Assembly (NCBI RefSeq): GCF_001457815.1
Contig: NZ_LN898217.1
Location: 248,001-312,000, forward strand
Direction of reading: 5' to 3'
DNA: 64,000 nt
Source: Vitreoscilla massiliensis
GTDB lineage: Bacteria; Pseudomonadota; Gammaproteobacteria; Burkholderiales; Neisseriaceae
In this document: positions 15,664 to 23,882 of the stretch, piece by piece
Layout: every line of letters starts with the position of its first letter
Numbering within the stretch: the stretch's first letter is position 1
Notes under the pieces: generated by a model
Told to the model about the DNA's origin: nothing
Database searches by the model: none
The model's input: only the letters and a program-made list of their open reading frames with translations
Translations under genes and position numbers: made by a program

Positions 15664-17060
15664 GGCGCGTGTTGGCTGCAGTGGCGGCCGTGAGTTTGAG
15701 CGCGTGCGTGCCCAAATTGCCGCCGCAACCTGCCGATGCGGCCTTAAATCCACCCGCACAATGGTTACAGGCCGCTTCTAACTCACATGCGGATTTGGGC
15801 GTGACTTTGGCCGAGCCACAAGTGTGGTGGGCACAATTGGGCGATGCGCAATTAAACCAATACTTGGAACTGGCCTTGCGCTATAACAGCGATGTCAACA
15901 TCGCCGCGGCGCGGGTGCAGGCGGCGCTGGCGCAAGAGGCGATCAACCGCAGCGTGTTAATGCCGAGCTTGTCGGTGGGCGGCAGTGGCAGCACTGGGCG
16001 CAGTGTCAATGCGTTTGGCGTGCCGACCGAATCGGCCTCAGCACAACCGGTGTTCCAAGCCAGTTATGAAGTGGATGTGTTTGGCAAAAACCGCCACGCA
16101 TGGCAAGCGAAAAAATGGCAAACCGCTGCGGCCGAGGCGCAGCAAGGTGCAACACGGCTGAGCGTGAGCACGGCGGTGGTGCGTTTGTATGTGCAATTGG
16201 CGGCCTTGCAGGCGCAAAAACAATTGTTGCAAAACACTTTGCATGCGCGTGCACAAGCGCTAAAAATCGCCCAAGACAAGGCGCGCGTGGGTTACAGTTC
16301 GCAATTGGAATTGAATCAAGCACAGGCCGAATACGCGGCCACCCAACAGCAAATTCCGGTGAATCAAAAAGCGATTGCGCAAAGCCAACACGCGCTCAGT
16401 ACCTTAATCGGCACGGTGCCACAAGCCTTGCCCACCGCCACCAGTTTGCAAGCGTTGCGTTTGCCGGCAGTGCCAGTGAGCATGCCAGCGACGGTGCTGA
16501 ATCAGCGGCCTGACATTGCCGCGGCAGCCTATGCCTTGGCGGCAACAGATGAGCAATTAAAGTCCAGTCGGGCGCAGTTTTTGCCTACGCTGCAATTGAG
16601 TGCCAACAGCGGCGTGTTATTGTCGTCGGCCTTGCACATCGACCCTGTCAGCATTTGGTCGCTCGGCGGCAGCGTGTTGGCACCGCTGTTTCAAGGCGGC
16701 CGTTTGACGGCGCAATTTGAACAAGCGACCTCGGCGCGCGATGAGGCCGCATGGCAATACCGCGCCAGCGTGCTCAAAGCCTTGCAAGAGGTGGAAGACC
16801 AATTGGTGGCCGAACAAGCATTGCGGGCGCAACTGGCGGCGCTGCATGAGCAAGTGCGCGCGGTCAGCTCGGCCTTGCAACACGCCAATAACCGCTACCA
16901 CGCCGGCTATGCGCCGTATTTGGAAGTCTTGGATGCGCAGCGGGCCTTGTACCAATTGCAAGTACAGGAAATTCAGGTCAACAGTGAGGTGTTGTTGAGC
17001 CAAGTGGCTTTGTACCAAGCTTTGGGCGGAGGTTGGACGGGGTCAAAAAATGTTAACTAG
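15660..17060 (+). CDS. NodT-family outer-membrane efflux lipoprotein
   Basis: This 466-residue protein has a lipoprotein signal (lipobox LSAC, Cys16) and the two repeated outer-membrane-factor domains of the TolC/NodT family: an early helix pair (LALRYNSDVNIAAARVQAALAQEA) and its later repeat (VLNQRPDIAAAAYALAATDEQL). The characteristic QRPDI motif is present. It forms the outer-membrane duct of the efflux pump encoded by the two genes before it. The start is GTG 15660, overlapping the stop of the adaptor gene as GTGA, with GGGAG upstream; translational coupling is likely. A DUS at 15765-15776 is read as LQAA just after the lipidated N-terminus. Confidence 0.92.
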   Translation: MRRVLAAVAAVSLSACVPKLPPQPADAALNPPAQWLQAASNSHADLGVTLAEPQVWWAQLGDAQLNQYLELALRYNSDVNIAAARVQAALAQEAINRSVLMPSLSVGGSGSTGRSVNAFGVPTESASAQPVFQASYEVDVFGKNRHAWQAKKWQTAAAEAQQGATRLSVSTAVVRLYVQLAALQAQKQLLQNTLHARAQALKIAQDKARVGYSSQLELNQAQAEYAATQQQIPVNQKAIAQSQHALSTLIGTVPQALPTATSLQALRLPAVPVSMPATVLNQRPDIAAAAYALAATDEQLKSSRAQFLPTLQLSANSGVLLSSALHIDPVSIWSLGGSVLAPLFQGGRLTAQFEQATSARDEAAWQYRASVLKALQEVEDQLVAEQALRAQLAALHEQVRAVSSALQHANNRYHAGYAPYLEVLDAQRALYQLQVQEIQVNSEVLLSQVALYQALGGGWTGSKNVN

Positions 17061-17099
17061 AGTGAAATCCTCAGTTTTAGAGTGTTACCCAGTGAACGC

Positions 17100-17111
17100 T
17101 TACAGGCCGCT
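17100..17111 (-). repeat. DUS-like uptake word, single copy
   Basis: This is an exact TTACAGGCCGCT in the gap between the efflux operon and the carbonic anhydrase gene, without an inverted partner. Confidence 0.75.
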
Positions 17112-17165
17112 TGTGGTAGCATAACCGCCTACAAAAATCATCACTTAATCATCAGAGTAAGAACC

Positions 17166-17747
17166 ATGACTTTATTATCAGAAATTTTGGATCACAATCA
17201 AGAGTTCGTCGAAGCGGGCGAATACGTACAATTTTTCAGCGATAAATTCCCAAACCGCGGTTTGGCCATTTTGTCTTGCATGGATGCGCGCATCATTGAA
17301 TTGCTGAACCAAGCCTTGGGCTTGAAAAACGGCGATGCCAAAATGATTAAAAACGCCGGCGCCTTGGTGACCCATCCTTGGGGTTCGGTGATGCGTTCGT
17401 TGTTGGTGGCGGTGTTTGAATTGCGCTGCAAAGAAATCATGGTGGTGGCGCATTACGATTGCGGTATGCGTGGCTTGAGTTCGAAACACGTGTTGGAACA
17501 AGCCGAAGCGGCGGGCATTTCTGCCACCAGCATCGAAACCTTGCGCAATGCCGCCATCGATTTGGACGGTTGGTTGACCGGTTTTGAAGACGTGGGTCAA
17601 AGCGTGCGTCACTCAGTGAACATGATACGCAACCACCCATTGATGCCAAAATCCATCCCAGTACACGGTTTGGTCATTCATCCAACCACAGGCAAATTGG
17701 ACATGGTTGTGAATGGCTATGACAATGTTTCGGATGACATTAAATGA
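17166..17747 (+). CDS. Beta-class carbonic anhydrase
   Basis: This 193-residue protein catalyses interconversion of CO2 and bicarbonate. The zinc ligands of the beta class are visible: C38 in SCMDAR (with the D40/R42 dyad), and H96 and C99 in HYDCGM. The length and short N-terminus fit the compact beta-CA group found in many bacteria. The frame extends upstream to 17082 over a DUS and non-conserved sequence; ATG 17166 starts the conserved part, though its ribosome site (AGAGTAAG) is weak. The stop codon overlaps the nadD start (ATGA), so the two are translationally coupled. Cytoplasmic location is inferred from the lack of a signal peptide. Confidence 0.9.
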   Translation: MTLLSEILDHNQEFVEAGEYVQFFSDKFPNRGLAILSCMDARIIELLNQALGLKNGDAKMIKNAGALVTHPWGSVMRSLLVAVFELRCKEIMVVAHYDCGMRGLSSKHVLEQAEAAGISATSIETLRNAAIDLDGWLTGFEDVGQSVRHSVNMIRNHPLMPKSIPVHGLVIHPTTGKLDMVVNGYDNVSDDIK

Positions 17748-18367
17748 AATTAGGCTTGTTTGGCGGTACGTTTGACCCGATACACAACGGTCATTTGAGC
17801 ATGGCAGCGGCGTTTGCGGACGAATTGGCACTGGATCAAGTGGTGTTCATCCCCGCAGGCGACCCGTATCACAAAACCACTGCCACGCGCACTGCGGCCG
17901 TCAAACGTTTGGCCATGGTGGAAGCGGCCATTGCGAATGATGACCGTTTCGCTGCCAGCGACATCGACATGGTGCGCGAAGGCGCGACTTACACCGTCGA
18001 TACGCTGCAAATTTTGCGACAGTATTACCCCAATGCTGAGATGTGGTGGTTAATGGGCATGGACTCCTTGCTCGGCCTACACACTTGGCATCGTTATCAA
18101 GACATATTCAAGCTCGCCAATGTGGCGGTGGCGGCGCGTAATGATGAAAAAATCCAACAAGTTGCCCCCGAAATGCGTGCTTTGGTGGCACAAGGCTTAA
18201 GTCAAGCAACAAGTGCAAGCAGAGGACAGCTACGTTTGTTACAATGGCAGCCTGAGGACATCAGTTCCACCCAGATACGCAATGCGGTCAAGGCGGGCAC
18301 ACCGATTGACGCATGGGTCCCTAAACCAGTGCGCGACTACATTAGCACCCATGGTTTATACCGTTAA
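17744..18367 (+). CDS. nadD: Nicotinate-nucleotide adenylyltransferase
   Basis: This 207-residue enzyme transfers AMP from ATP to nicotinate mononucleotide, making the NAD precursor deamido-NAD. The nucleotidyltransferase signature GGTFDPIHNGH is at residues 7-17 and the C-terminal SSTQIR motif is present. It also has the VDTLQ and WWLMGMDS segments of NadD. The start overlaps the carbonic anhydrase stop by 4 bases. rsfS follows 22 bases later, the usual nadD-rsfS pairing. Confidence 0.97.
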   Translation: MKLGLFGGTFDPIHNGHLSMAAAFADELALDQVVFIPAGDPYHKTTATRTAAVKRLAMVEAAIANDDRFAASDIDMVREGATYTVDTLQILRQYYPNAEMWWLMGMDSLLGLHTWHRYQDIFKLANVAVAARNDEKIQQVAPEMRALVAQGLSQATSASRGQLRLLQWQPEDISSTQIRNAVKAGTPIDAWVPKPVRDYISTHGLYR

Positions 18368-18389
18368 CCGCTTTTATGAGTTTTAGAAT

Positions 18390-18773
18390 ATGACAGATAC
18401 CGTAGATTTACAAAAAATGGTCGATGTGGCCGTGAATGCCTTGGAAGACGTGAAAGGCAAAGACATTGTGGTTTTGGACGTGAGCGCCAAAACCTCGTTG
18501 TTCCAACGCATGATCGTCGCCAGTGGCGACAGCAATCGCCAAGTGAAAGCCTTGGTCAACAATGTGGCTGTGGATTTGAAAGAACAAGGTTTTGAAATCA
18601 TCAGCACCGAAGGCACAGACAGTGGCGAATGGGCTTTGGTCGATGCCGGCGATGTGGTGGTGCACGTGATGTTGCCAGCCGTACGCGATTATTACGACAT
18701 TGAAGCCTTGTGGGGCGGTGAAAAGCCATCGTTCCATTCGGGTCACGCCAAACCTTGGCACGCAGCTGACTAA
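18390..18773 (+). CDS. rsfS: Ribosome silencing factor RsfS
   Basis: This 127-residue RsfS/Iojap protein binds ribosomal protein L14 (encoded elsewhere) and blocks joining of the subunits in starvation. The family segments KGKDIVVLDV, DRMI-like FQRMIVASG, and SGEWALVDAGDVVVHVM are all present. In most proteobacteria rlmH follows directly; here a DUS terminator and four unrelated genes intervene before rlmH at 21140. Confidence 0.96.
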   Translation: MTDTVDLQKMVDVAVNALEDVKGKDIVVLDVSAKTSLFQRMIVASGDSNRQVKALVNNVAVDLKEQGFEIISTEGTDSGEWALVDAGDVVVHVMLPAVRDYYDIEALWGGEKPSFHSGHAKPWHAAD

Positions 18774-18801
18774 GCTGCCGTTACCACCGAGCATCAATAG
18801 C

Positions 18802-18831
18802 AGCGGCCTGTAAGTTACAGGCCGCTTTTTT
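18802..18831. terminator. DUS inverted-pair terminator after rsfS
   Basis: AGCGGCCTGTAA and TTACAGGCCGCT are separated by a single base and followed by a run of six or more T. This is the tightest of the DUS hairpins; the real loop must open some of the inner pairs. Confidence 0.85.
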
Positions 18832-18861
18832 ATGGCACACGCCAGCAAGATGGGGAATCAG

Positions 18862-19779
18862 ATGAATTCAAAAACCAGCAGCGCCGTGGCATGTTTGCTG
18901 TTGACCAATGTGATTTGGGCGGGCAATGCCTTGATTGCGCGCCACGCCGGTGGCAGCGACATGCAGCCTTTGAGCATGAATTATTTGCGTTGGCTCATCG
19001 GCGCTTTGGTGTTGTTGCCGTTTTGTGGGCGCGAAATTTGGCAGCAGCGCAAAGTGTGGGGACAGCCGGCGGTGTTGTGGCGCATGGCGGTGTTGGCCTC
19101 TTGTGGCATGGTGGTGTACAACACCTTATTGTATGCCGCCGCGCATTACACCACTGCGATTAATATCTCGCTGCTCAATACCTGCATTCCGTTGGCGACT
19201 TTTATTACATCTGGGCTGATTTTAAAGCAATGGCCGAAACCGGCAGCGTGGCTGGGCCTGTTGATTGCGGCGACGGGTTTGCTGTATCTGATCAGCGCGG
19301 GGCAATGGCAGGTGTTGGTGTCTTTGAGCTTTAACCGTGGCGACTTGATGATGCTCATCGGCGTACTCGCTTGGGCAGTGTATTTGGTGTTGTTTATGCC
19401 GTGGGGCAGCCGCATGGGTTTGTCGGCAATGTCTATGTTGAATCTGTTGATGTGGACGGCGTTGTTCATCATGACACCGCTGTTTGTGCTGGAAGTGAGC
19501 CGCGATGGTTTGCCAGCGATGAACCAAGGCAATGTGTTGACGTTTGCCTACATCGGCGTGTTGGTGTCGGTGCTGTCGTATCTGGCTTGGAATTATGGCA
19601 TCGCCCACATTGGTGCGGCCAAGGCCTCGCTGTCTTTGTACACCATGCCGGTGTTTGCGGCGATATTGAGTTACCTCATCTTGGGTGAGGGCTTAAAAGC
19701 CTACCATTGGATAGGCGGCGCCATCATCGTCATCGGTTTGGTGTTGGCGAGTGTGTTGGGCAAACAGCGCACTACATAA
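18862..19779 (+). CDS. EamA/DMT-family transporter
   Basis: This 305-residue protein has ten hydrophobic segments in two halves of five, the drug/metabolite transporter (EamA, RhaT-like) layout. The first half carries LLTNVIWAGNALIARH, a typical DMT first helix, and the second half the AKASLSLYTMPVFAAIL segment typical of the last helices. Such proteins export metabolites or amino acids; the substrate cannot be read. The frame opens at 18832 inside the T-tract of the rsfS terminator, but ATG 18862 has GGGGA five bases upstream and begins the first helix. A DUS overlaps its stop codon. Confidence 0.88.
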   Translation: MNSKTSSAVACLLLTNVIWAGNALIARHAGGSDMQPLSMNYLRWLIGALVLLPFCGREIWQQRKVWGQPAVLWRMAVLASCGMVVYNTLLYAAAHYTTAINISLLNTCIPLATFITSGLILKQWPKPAAWLGLLIAATGLLYLISAGQWQVLVSLSFNRGDLMMLIGVLAWAVYLVLFMPWGSRMGLSAMSMLNLLMWTALFIMTPLFVLEVSRDGLPAMNQGNVLTFAYIGVLVSVLSYLAWNYGIAHIGAAKASLSLYTMPVFAAILSYLILGEGLKAYHWIGGAIIVIGLVLASVLGKQRTT

Positions 19780-19790
19780 GCGGCCTGTAA
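19779..19790 (+). repeat. DUS-like uptake word, single copy
   Basis: This exact AGCGGCCTGTAA starts at the last base of the EamA stop codon and ends 17 bases before the thioesterase start. Confidence 0.75.
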
Positions 19791-19807
19791 CACGATAGGA
19801 GCAAGAT

Positions 19808-20224
19808 ATGGCGGTATTTGAACAACACATCACGGTTTTGCCGGCGCATTGCGATGGCTTGGGCCATGTCAACAATGTGCAGTATTTGCATTGGGCCGAG
19901 GATGTGGCGTGGGCGCATTCGGCTGAGTTAGGCTTGGGCTTGGTGCGTTATCAGCAATTGGACTGTGCGATGGTGGCGCGTGAGCATGTGCTCACTTACT
20001 TAGCGGCCTGTTTTGCCGCAGATGTGTTGAGTGTGCAAACATGGTTGAGTCACAACGATGGTTTGCGCTTGCGCCGTCAATACCGTTTTGTGCGGGTGTC
20101 GGATGGCAAAGAGGTGTTTCGCGGCCACACCGATTGGGTGTGCGTGCAATTGTCTACAGGCCGCCCCAAACGCATGCCGGCTGAGTTTCAGGCCGCTTAT
20201 GCGGTGCAAGAGACGGTATCGTAA
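19808..20224 (+). CDS. Acyl-CoA thioesterase, 4HBT/YbgC-like hotdog fold
   Basis: This 138-residue single hotdog-domain protein hydrolyses acyl-CoA thioesters. The 4-hydroxybenzoyl-CoA thioesterase motif is clear: HCDGLGHVNNVQYLHW at residues 14-29, with catalytic Asp16. AGGAGC precedes ATG 19808. It follows the EamA gene by 28 bases and may be co-transcribed. Two near-DUS words occur inside the gene (around 20003 and 20155) with mismatches at the end. The natural acyl substrate is not known from sequence. Confidence 0.87.
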   Translation: MAVFEQHITVLPAHCDGLGHVNNVQYLHWAEDVAWAHSAELGLGLVRYQQLDCAMVAREHVLTYLAACFAADVLSVQTWLSHNDGLRLRRQYRFVRVSDGKEVFRGHTDWVCVQLSTGRPKRMPAEFQAAYAVQETVS

Positions 20225-20327
20225 TCGGCGCGGGTCAGCAAATCCGTGGCAACACACGCAGTGTATCGCAACACGGTGCACTTATGGTTGCGCTGCTGGG
20301 CAAGCAAAATGGCTTAAGGAGTAGCTC

Positions 20328-20675
20328 ATGGCAACACCCAATCCATACCAAAGCTCGGTGCTGGCCGAACCAGTGTCAACACTGCCGCGCAGCCGCATAG
20401 GTCTGGCGGCATTGCTGTGTGGTGGTGTGGCTTGGTTGAGTGTATTGCTGTGGGTGCTGTCTTGGTTTGGCCTGTTGGCTGAGCGGCTGCGGGTGGATGG
20501 GTCGTGGTTGGGGTTGCTCAGTGTGTGTTTGGCTTTTATCGGCACTTTATTGGGCTTGATGACGTGTTTCCAAATTGGTGTGAACAAGCGTCAAGGTGTG
20601 GTGGGTTTGGGGTTAAGCAGCCTATTACTGTTGGCTTTGCTGGGCTGGGTATGGTGGCTCGGTGAGGCGGTTTAA
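20328..20675 (+). CDS. Small membrane protein with an NPYQS N-terminal motif
   Basis: I do not recognise this 115-residue protein. It has a short hydrophilic N-terminus carrying NPYQSSVL, then three hydrophobic segments (about 25-50, 60-82 and 92-112). AAGGAG precedes ATG 20328 at good spacing, so the gene is likely translated. The next gene encodes another small membrane protein with a similar N-terminal motif (YPYRSTVL). A comparable NPYxxP motif occurs in many small bacterial membrane proteins. The stop codon touches a DUS. Confidence 0.7.
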   Translation: MATPNPYQSSVLAEPVSTLPRSRIGLAALLCGGVAWLSVLLWVLSWFGLLAERLRVDGSWLGLLSVCLAFIGTLLGLMTCFQIGVNKRQGVVGLGLSSLLLLALLGWVWWLGEAV

Positions 20676-20686
20676 GCGGCCTGTAA
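20675..20686 (+). repeat. DUS-like uptake word, single copy
   Basis: This exact AGCGGCCTGTAA begins at the last base of the stop codon of the small membrane protein gene. Confidence 0.75.
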
Positions 20687-20720
20687 ACCCATGAATGCAT
20701 GTGGAGCCAAAAGGGTGCAT

Positions 20721-21035
20721 ATGAAGGACAACTATCCTTATCGCAGCACGGTATTAAAACCGACGGTCAAGCGCGCTCGCGGCAACCGAACTTTGTCGCA
20801 ACTGGCTTGGGCATGTGCGCTGGTGGCGGTGGTGTGTTATGTCTGGCGCGAGTATGCGTATGTGGCGTATGGCATTCATAATCTCACGGCTTTGGTGTTG
20901 CTGATGATCACGTGGTTTGCAGTGGGGTGTGGTTGGCTGTTGTCCATGCGGGCGCTGCTGCTCAATGCTGCTGGTCAGCCTGCTTGGGCATGGTTGTGCC
21001 ATACGGCGCTGTTGCTGTGTTTGTGGTTGATGTAA
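20721..21035 (+). CDS. Small membrane protein, likely relative of the preceding gene's product
   Basis: I do not recognise this 104-residue protein. After YPYRSTVLKP at residues 5-14 and a basic stretch (KRARGNR) come three hydrophobic segments. The N-terminal motif matches the neighbour's PYQSSVLAEP in spacing and character, so the two may be diverged duplicates. The frame opens at 20691, but ATG 20721 has AAGGG upstream and places the motif at the same distance from the start as in the neighbour. Confidence 0.65.
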   Translation: MKDNYPYRSTVLKPTVKRARGNRTLSQLAWACALVAVVCYVWREYAYVAYGIHNLTALVLLMITWFAVGCGWLLSMRALLLNAAGQPAWAWLCHTALLLCLWLM

Positions 21036-21049
21036 GGGCATATGATGGT

Positions 21050-21061
21050 TTACAGGCCGCT
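21050..21061 (-). repeat. DUS-like uptake word, single copy
   Basis: This exact TTACAGGCCGCT lies between the small membrane gene and rlmH. Together with the copy at 20675-20686, but in the opposite orientation, it brackets the second small membrane gene. Confidence 0.75.
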
Positions 21062-21139
21062 TAAGCCTTGTTTTGCGCACTTACACCTAAAGCGACACAA
21101 TCCGCTATAATCACCCATTGCCTCAGAAATGCACAATCA

Positions 21140-21610
21140 ATGAACATCACAGTCTTGGCGGTAGGAAACAAAATGCCGCGTTGGGTCAGCGAAGCGACCG
21201 AGGAGTATGCCAAACGCTTTGGCCGCGAAATCCATTTCAGCATCAAAGAACTGAAGCCAGAAAAACGTGGTGCCGGTGTCAATGCCGAGCAAGGCATGTT
21301 GGCCGAAGAAGCACGCATCTTGGCGGCGATACCGCCAGGCAGTTTTGTGGTGGTGTTGGATGAGCGTGGCCAAGCGCCGACGTCGGTGCAATTGTCCGAA
21401 CACATGGGACGCTGGTTACAAGAAGGGCAAGATGTGTGTTTCGTGATTGGTGGCGCCGATGGAATGACCGATAAGGTCAAACAACAAGCGCGTTTGATGA
21501 TGCGCCTCTCTAGTCTGACCATGCCGCATGGGATGGTACGCGTATTGCTCACCGAGCAGTTGTATCGTGCCGTGTCCATCTTGCACAACCACCCGTATCA
21601 TCGCGAATAA
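21140..21610 (+). CDS. rlmH: 23S rRNA pseudouridine-1915 N3-methyltransferase
   Basis: This 156-residue SPOUT-class enzyme methylates pseudouridine 1915 of 23S rRNA on the assembled ribosome. The family start MNITVLAVGNKMP, the central VVVLDERGQ, and the SAM-binding knot VIGGADG near residue 105 are clear, and the length is exact for RlmH. The frame extends upstream to 21068, but the family start is at ATG 21140. A TATAAT at 21106-21111 with a weak TTACAC at 21081-21086 is a possible own promoter, which would make sense because the gene is cut off from rsfS here. Confidence 0.96.
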   Translation: MNITVLAVGNKMPRWVSEATEEYAKRFGREIHFSIKELKPEKRGAGVNAEQGMLAEEARILAAIPPGSFVVVLDERGQAPTSVQLSEHMGRWLQEGQDVCFVIGGADGMTDKVKQQARLMMRLSSLTMPHGMVRVLLTEQLYRAVSILHNHPYHRE

Positions 21611-21664
21611 GCGGTGAAAAACGCGTGAATTTATGTGAACCGGCCGAATCAATTCCGACAAGTG

Positions 21665-21683
21665 TAGCCGAATCGGCTAAAAT
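21665..21683 (+). promoter_or_regulatory. Palindrome overlapping a candidate -10 box upstream of dxs
   Basis: TAGCCGA and TCGGCTA (21665-21679) are exact complements around a single A. The sequence overlaps TAAAAT (21678-21683), a plausible -10 box 35 bases before the dxs start. No strong -35 box is visible, so an activator or repressor site is possible. Confidence 0.35.
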
Positions 21684-21718
21684 GAACCCAAGTCTTAGCA
21701 CCTTACGATACCAAAAAT

Positions 21719-23596
21719 ATGACCACACCTCTATTAGACCAGATTGAATTTCCTGCTGATTTGCGCCAAGTGGCGGAAGCCGATTTGCCGCAAGTGGCGG
21801 ATGAATTGCGCGAGTTTTTATTGCAATCGGTGTGCGCAACAGGTGGCCATTTCGCCAGTAATTTGGGTGCGGTGGAATTGACCGTGGCCTTGCATTATGT
21901 CTATAACACGCCGGATGACCATTTGGTGTGGGATGTGGGTCACCAAAGCTATCCACACAAAATCCTCACTGGCCGCAAGAGTCGCATGGGCACGATGCGC
22001 CAACAACATGGTTTGGCCGGTTTCCCCAAACGCTGCGAATCGGAATACGATGCGTTTGGTGTTGGTCATTCGTCTACCTCGATAGGTGCGGCTTTGGGCA
22101 TGCAAGTGGCCGACCAATTGCAAGGCAAACCCAATCGCCATGTGGCGATTATCGGTGATGGTGCGATGACGGCTGGTCAGGCATTTGAAGCCTTGAACAA
22201 TGCCGGCGACATGCCCAATACCAACTTATTGGTAATATTGAACGACAATGAAATGTCGATTTCACCCAATGTCGGCGCTTTGCCCAAATACTTGGCGCAA
22301 TCGGTGATGCGCGATTTCAAAGGCTTGGTGAAATCGGCCAAGTCCAAATCTGAAAAAATGCTCAACAAAGTCCCCGGCATGATGGACGTGGCCAAAAAAG
22401 TCGAAAGCAAAATCAAAGAAGCGGTCGACGGCTCGCCTTTAGACCCGCATGTGTCTTTGTTTGAAAAATTTGGCTTTGATTACACTGGCCCAATTGATGG
22501 CCATGATGTGGCCTTGTTGGTGAAAACACTGAAGCAATTGCGCAGTCAAAGCGGCCCACAATTGCTGCACATCGTCACCAAAAAAGGCAATGGTTATAAA
22601 TTGGCCGAAAACGATCCTGTCGGTTTTCATGCCATCAGCAAAATGGACCCAGCAGTCGGCCCCATCAAATCCACCAAAGTCAGCAAGCCCACTTACACGC
22701 AGATTTTCGGCCAATGGTTGTGTGACCAAGCCGCTGCCGATGCACGTTTGGTCGGCATTACCCCAGCCATGCGCGAAGGTTCGGGTTTGGTTGAATTTGA
22801 AAAACGCTATCCAGACCGCTATTTCGATGTCGGCATTGCCGAGCAACATGCCGTCACCTTTGCCGGTGGCATCGCTTGTGATGGCATGAAGCCGGTGGTG
22901 GCGATTTACTCGACTTTCTTGCAACGTGCTTACGACCAATTGGTGCACGATGTGGCGATACAAAACCTGCCGGTGATGTTTGCCATAGACCGCGCTGGCA
23001 TCGTTGGTGCCGATGGGCCTACCCATGCCGGTGCTTACGATTTGAGCTTTATGCGCTGCATTCCTAACATGGTCATCGCCGCGCCATCGGACGAACAAGA
23101 GTGCCGCCTGTTGTTGTCGACGTGTTACCAATTGAATCAGCCTAGCGCGGTGCGTTATCCGCGTGGCAGTGGCATCGGTGCCGAAGTGGGCACGGATTTG
23201 CACACTGTGCCCGTGGGCAAAGGCGTGGTGCGTCAGCAAGGCGAGAAAATTGCCATCTTGGCCTTTGGCAGCATGGTGCAGCCGAGTTTACAGGCCGCAT
23301 CTGTGTTGAATGCAACCGTGGCCGACATGCGTTTCGTCAAACCTTTGGATGAAGCATTAATCAGCGAATTGGCCGCCAGCCATGATTACATCATTACCGT
23401 GGAAGAGAATGCGGTACAAGGCGGGGCGGGCAGTGCGGTATTGGAATACATGGCGCGTCAGAAAATCTGCAAACCGGTGCTGAACATCGGCATCGCAGAT
23501 GTGGTAACCGAGCACGGCGACCCTAGCGCCATCTTGGCCGAATTGGGCTTGAACGCCGCCGGTATTGAAGCCTCAATCCGCGAATTCATTTCATAA
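21719..23596 (+). CDS. dxs: 1-deoxy-D-xylulose-5-phosphate synthase
   Basis: This 625-residue enzyme joins pyruvate and glyceraldehyde 3-phosphate, the first step of the MEP isoprenoid pathway, using thiamine diphosphate. The layout is complete: VWDVGHQSYPHKILTGR near residue 70, the ThDP motif GDGAMTAGQAFEALNNAG near 150, the pyrimidine-binding domain with DVGIAEQHAVTFAGG near 375 and the transketolase C-terminal domain. It is cytoplasmic. A DUS at 23288-23298 is read as LQAA in the C-terminal domain. It ends in a perfect terminator. Confidence 0.97.
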   Translation: MTTPLLDQIEFPADLRQVAEADLPQVADELREFLLQSVCATGGHFASNLGAVELTVALHYVYNTPDDHLVWDVGHQSYPHKILTGRKSRMGTMRQQHGLAGFPKRCESEYDAFGVGHSSTSIGAALGMQVADQLQGKPNRHVAIIGDGAMTAGQAFEALNNAGDMPNTNLLVILNDNEMSISPNVGALPKYLAQSVMRDFKGLVKSAKSKSEKMLNKVPGMMDVAKKVESKIKEAVDGSPLDPHVSLFEKFGFDYTGPIDGHDVALLVKTLKQLRSQSGPQLLHIVTKKGNGYKLAENDPVGFHAISKMDPAVGPIKSTKVSKPTYTQIFGQWLCDQAAADARLVGITPAMREGSGLVEFEKRYPDRYFDVGIAEQHAVTFAGGIACDGMKPVVAIYSTFLQRAYDQLVHDVAIQNLPVMFAIDRAGIVGADGPTHAGAYDLSFMRCIPNMVIAAPSDEQECRLLLSTCYQLNQPSAVRYPRGSGIGAEVGTDLHTVPVGKGVVRQQGEKIAILAFGSMVQPSLQAASVLNATVADMRFVKPLDEALISELAASHDYIITVEENAVQGGAGSAVLEYMARQKICKPVLNIGIADVVTEHGDPSAILAELGLNAAGIEASIREFIS

Positions 23597-23615
23597 TCAA
23601 CTTTTTTGATGGTTT

Positions 23616-23653
23616 AAAAACAGCAAACTGATTGAATCCGTTTGCTGTTTTTC
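23616..23653 (+). terminator. Rho-independent terminator of dxs
   Basis: The 13-bp arms AAAAACAGCAAAC (23616-23628) and GTTTGCTGTTTTT (23640-23652) are perfect complements around an 11-nt loop, and the second arm ends in the T-tract. Unusually for this window it contains no DUS. Confidence 0.88.
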
Positions 23654-23701
23654 ATTGCTACTGTTGATTTTGGAACCAATACCACAGTTTGCAGAAGCTG
23701 C

Positions 23702-23759
23702 TGATTTTGAATGAAAAATAGCATGTTATATGTTAGTGTTTGATTTTAAATGAAAAATA
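23702..23759. repeat. 19-bp direct repeat, two copies
   Basis: TGATTTTGAATGAAAAATA at 23702-23720 recurs at 23741-23759 with one change (G to A at position 8). The start-to-start distance is 39 bases. Both lie in an AT-rich stretch upstream of the small gene at 23883 and could be tandem regulator sites. Confidence 0.5.
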
Positions 23760-23882
23760 AAAACATAAGAATGAAACAAGTTTGATATAGGCCAAAACCA
23801 GTTGATATTCAGAATGTTACTCTAAAAAATCTCATTTATGATTTGGTTTCATAAGCATCTTAAAAACGGTTAGGGGAACAAC

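Noticed and set aside
22439..23239. A 266-residue minus-strand open frame opposite dxs.
   Set aside because: It is a shadow of a strongly conserved dxs on the other strand, without a ribosome site or recognisable sequence.
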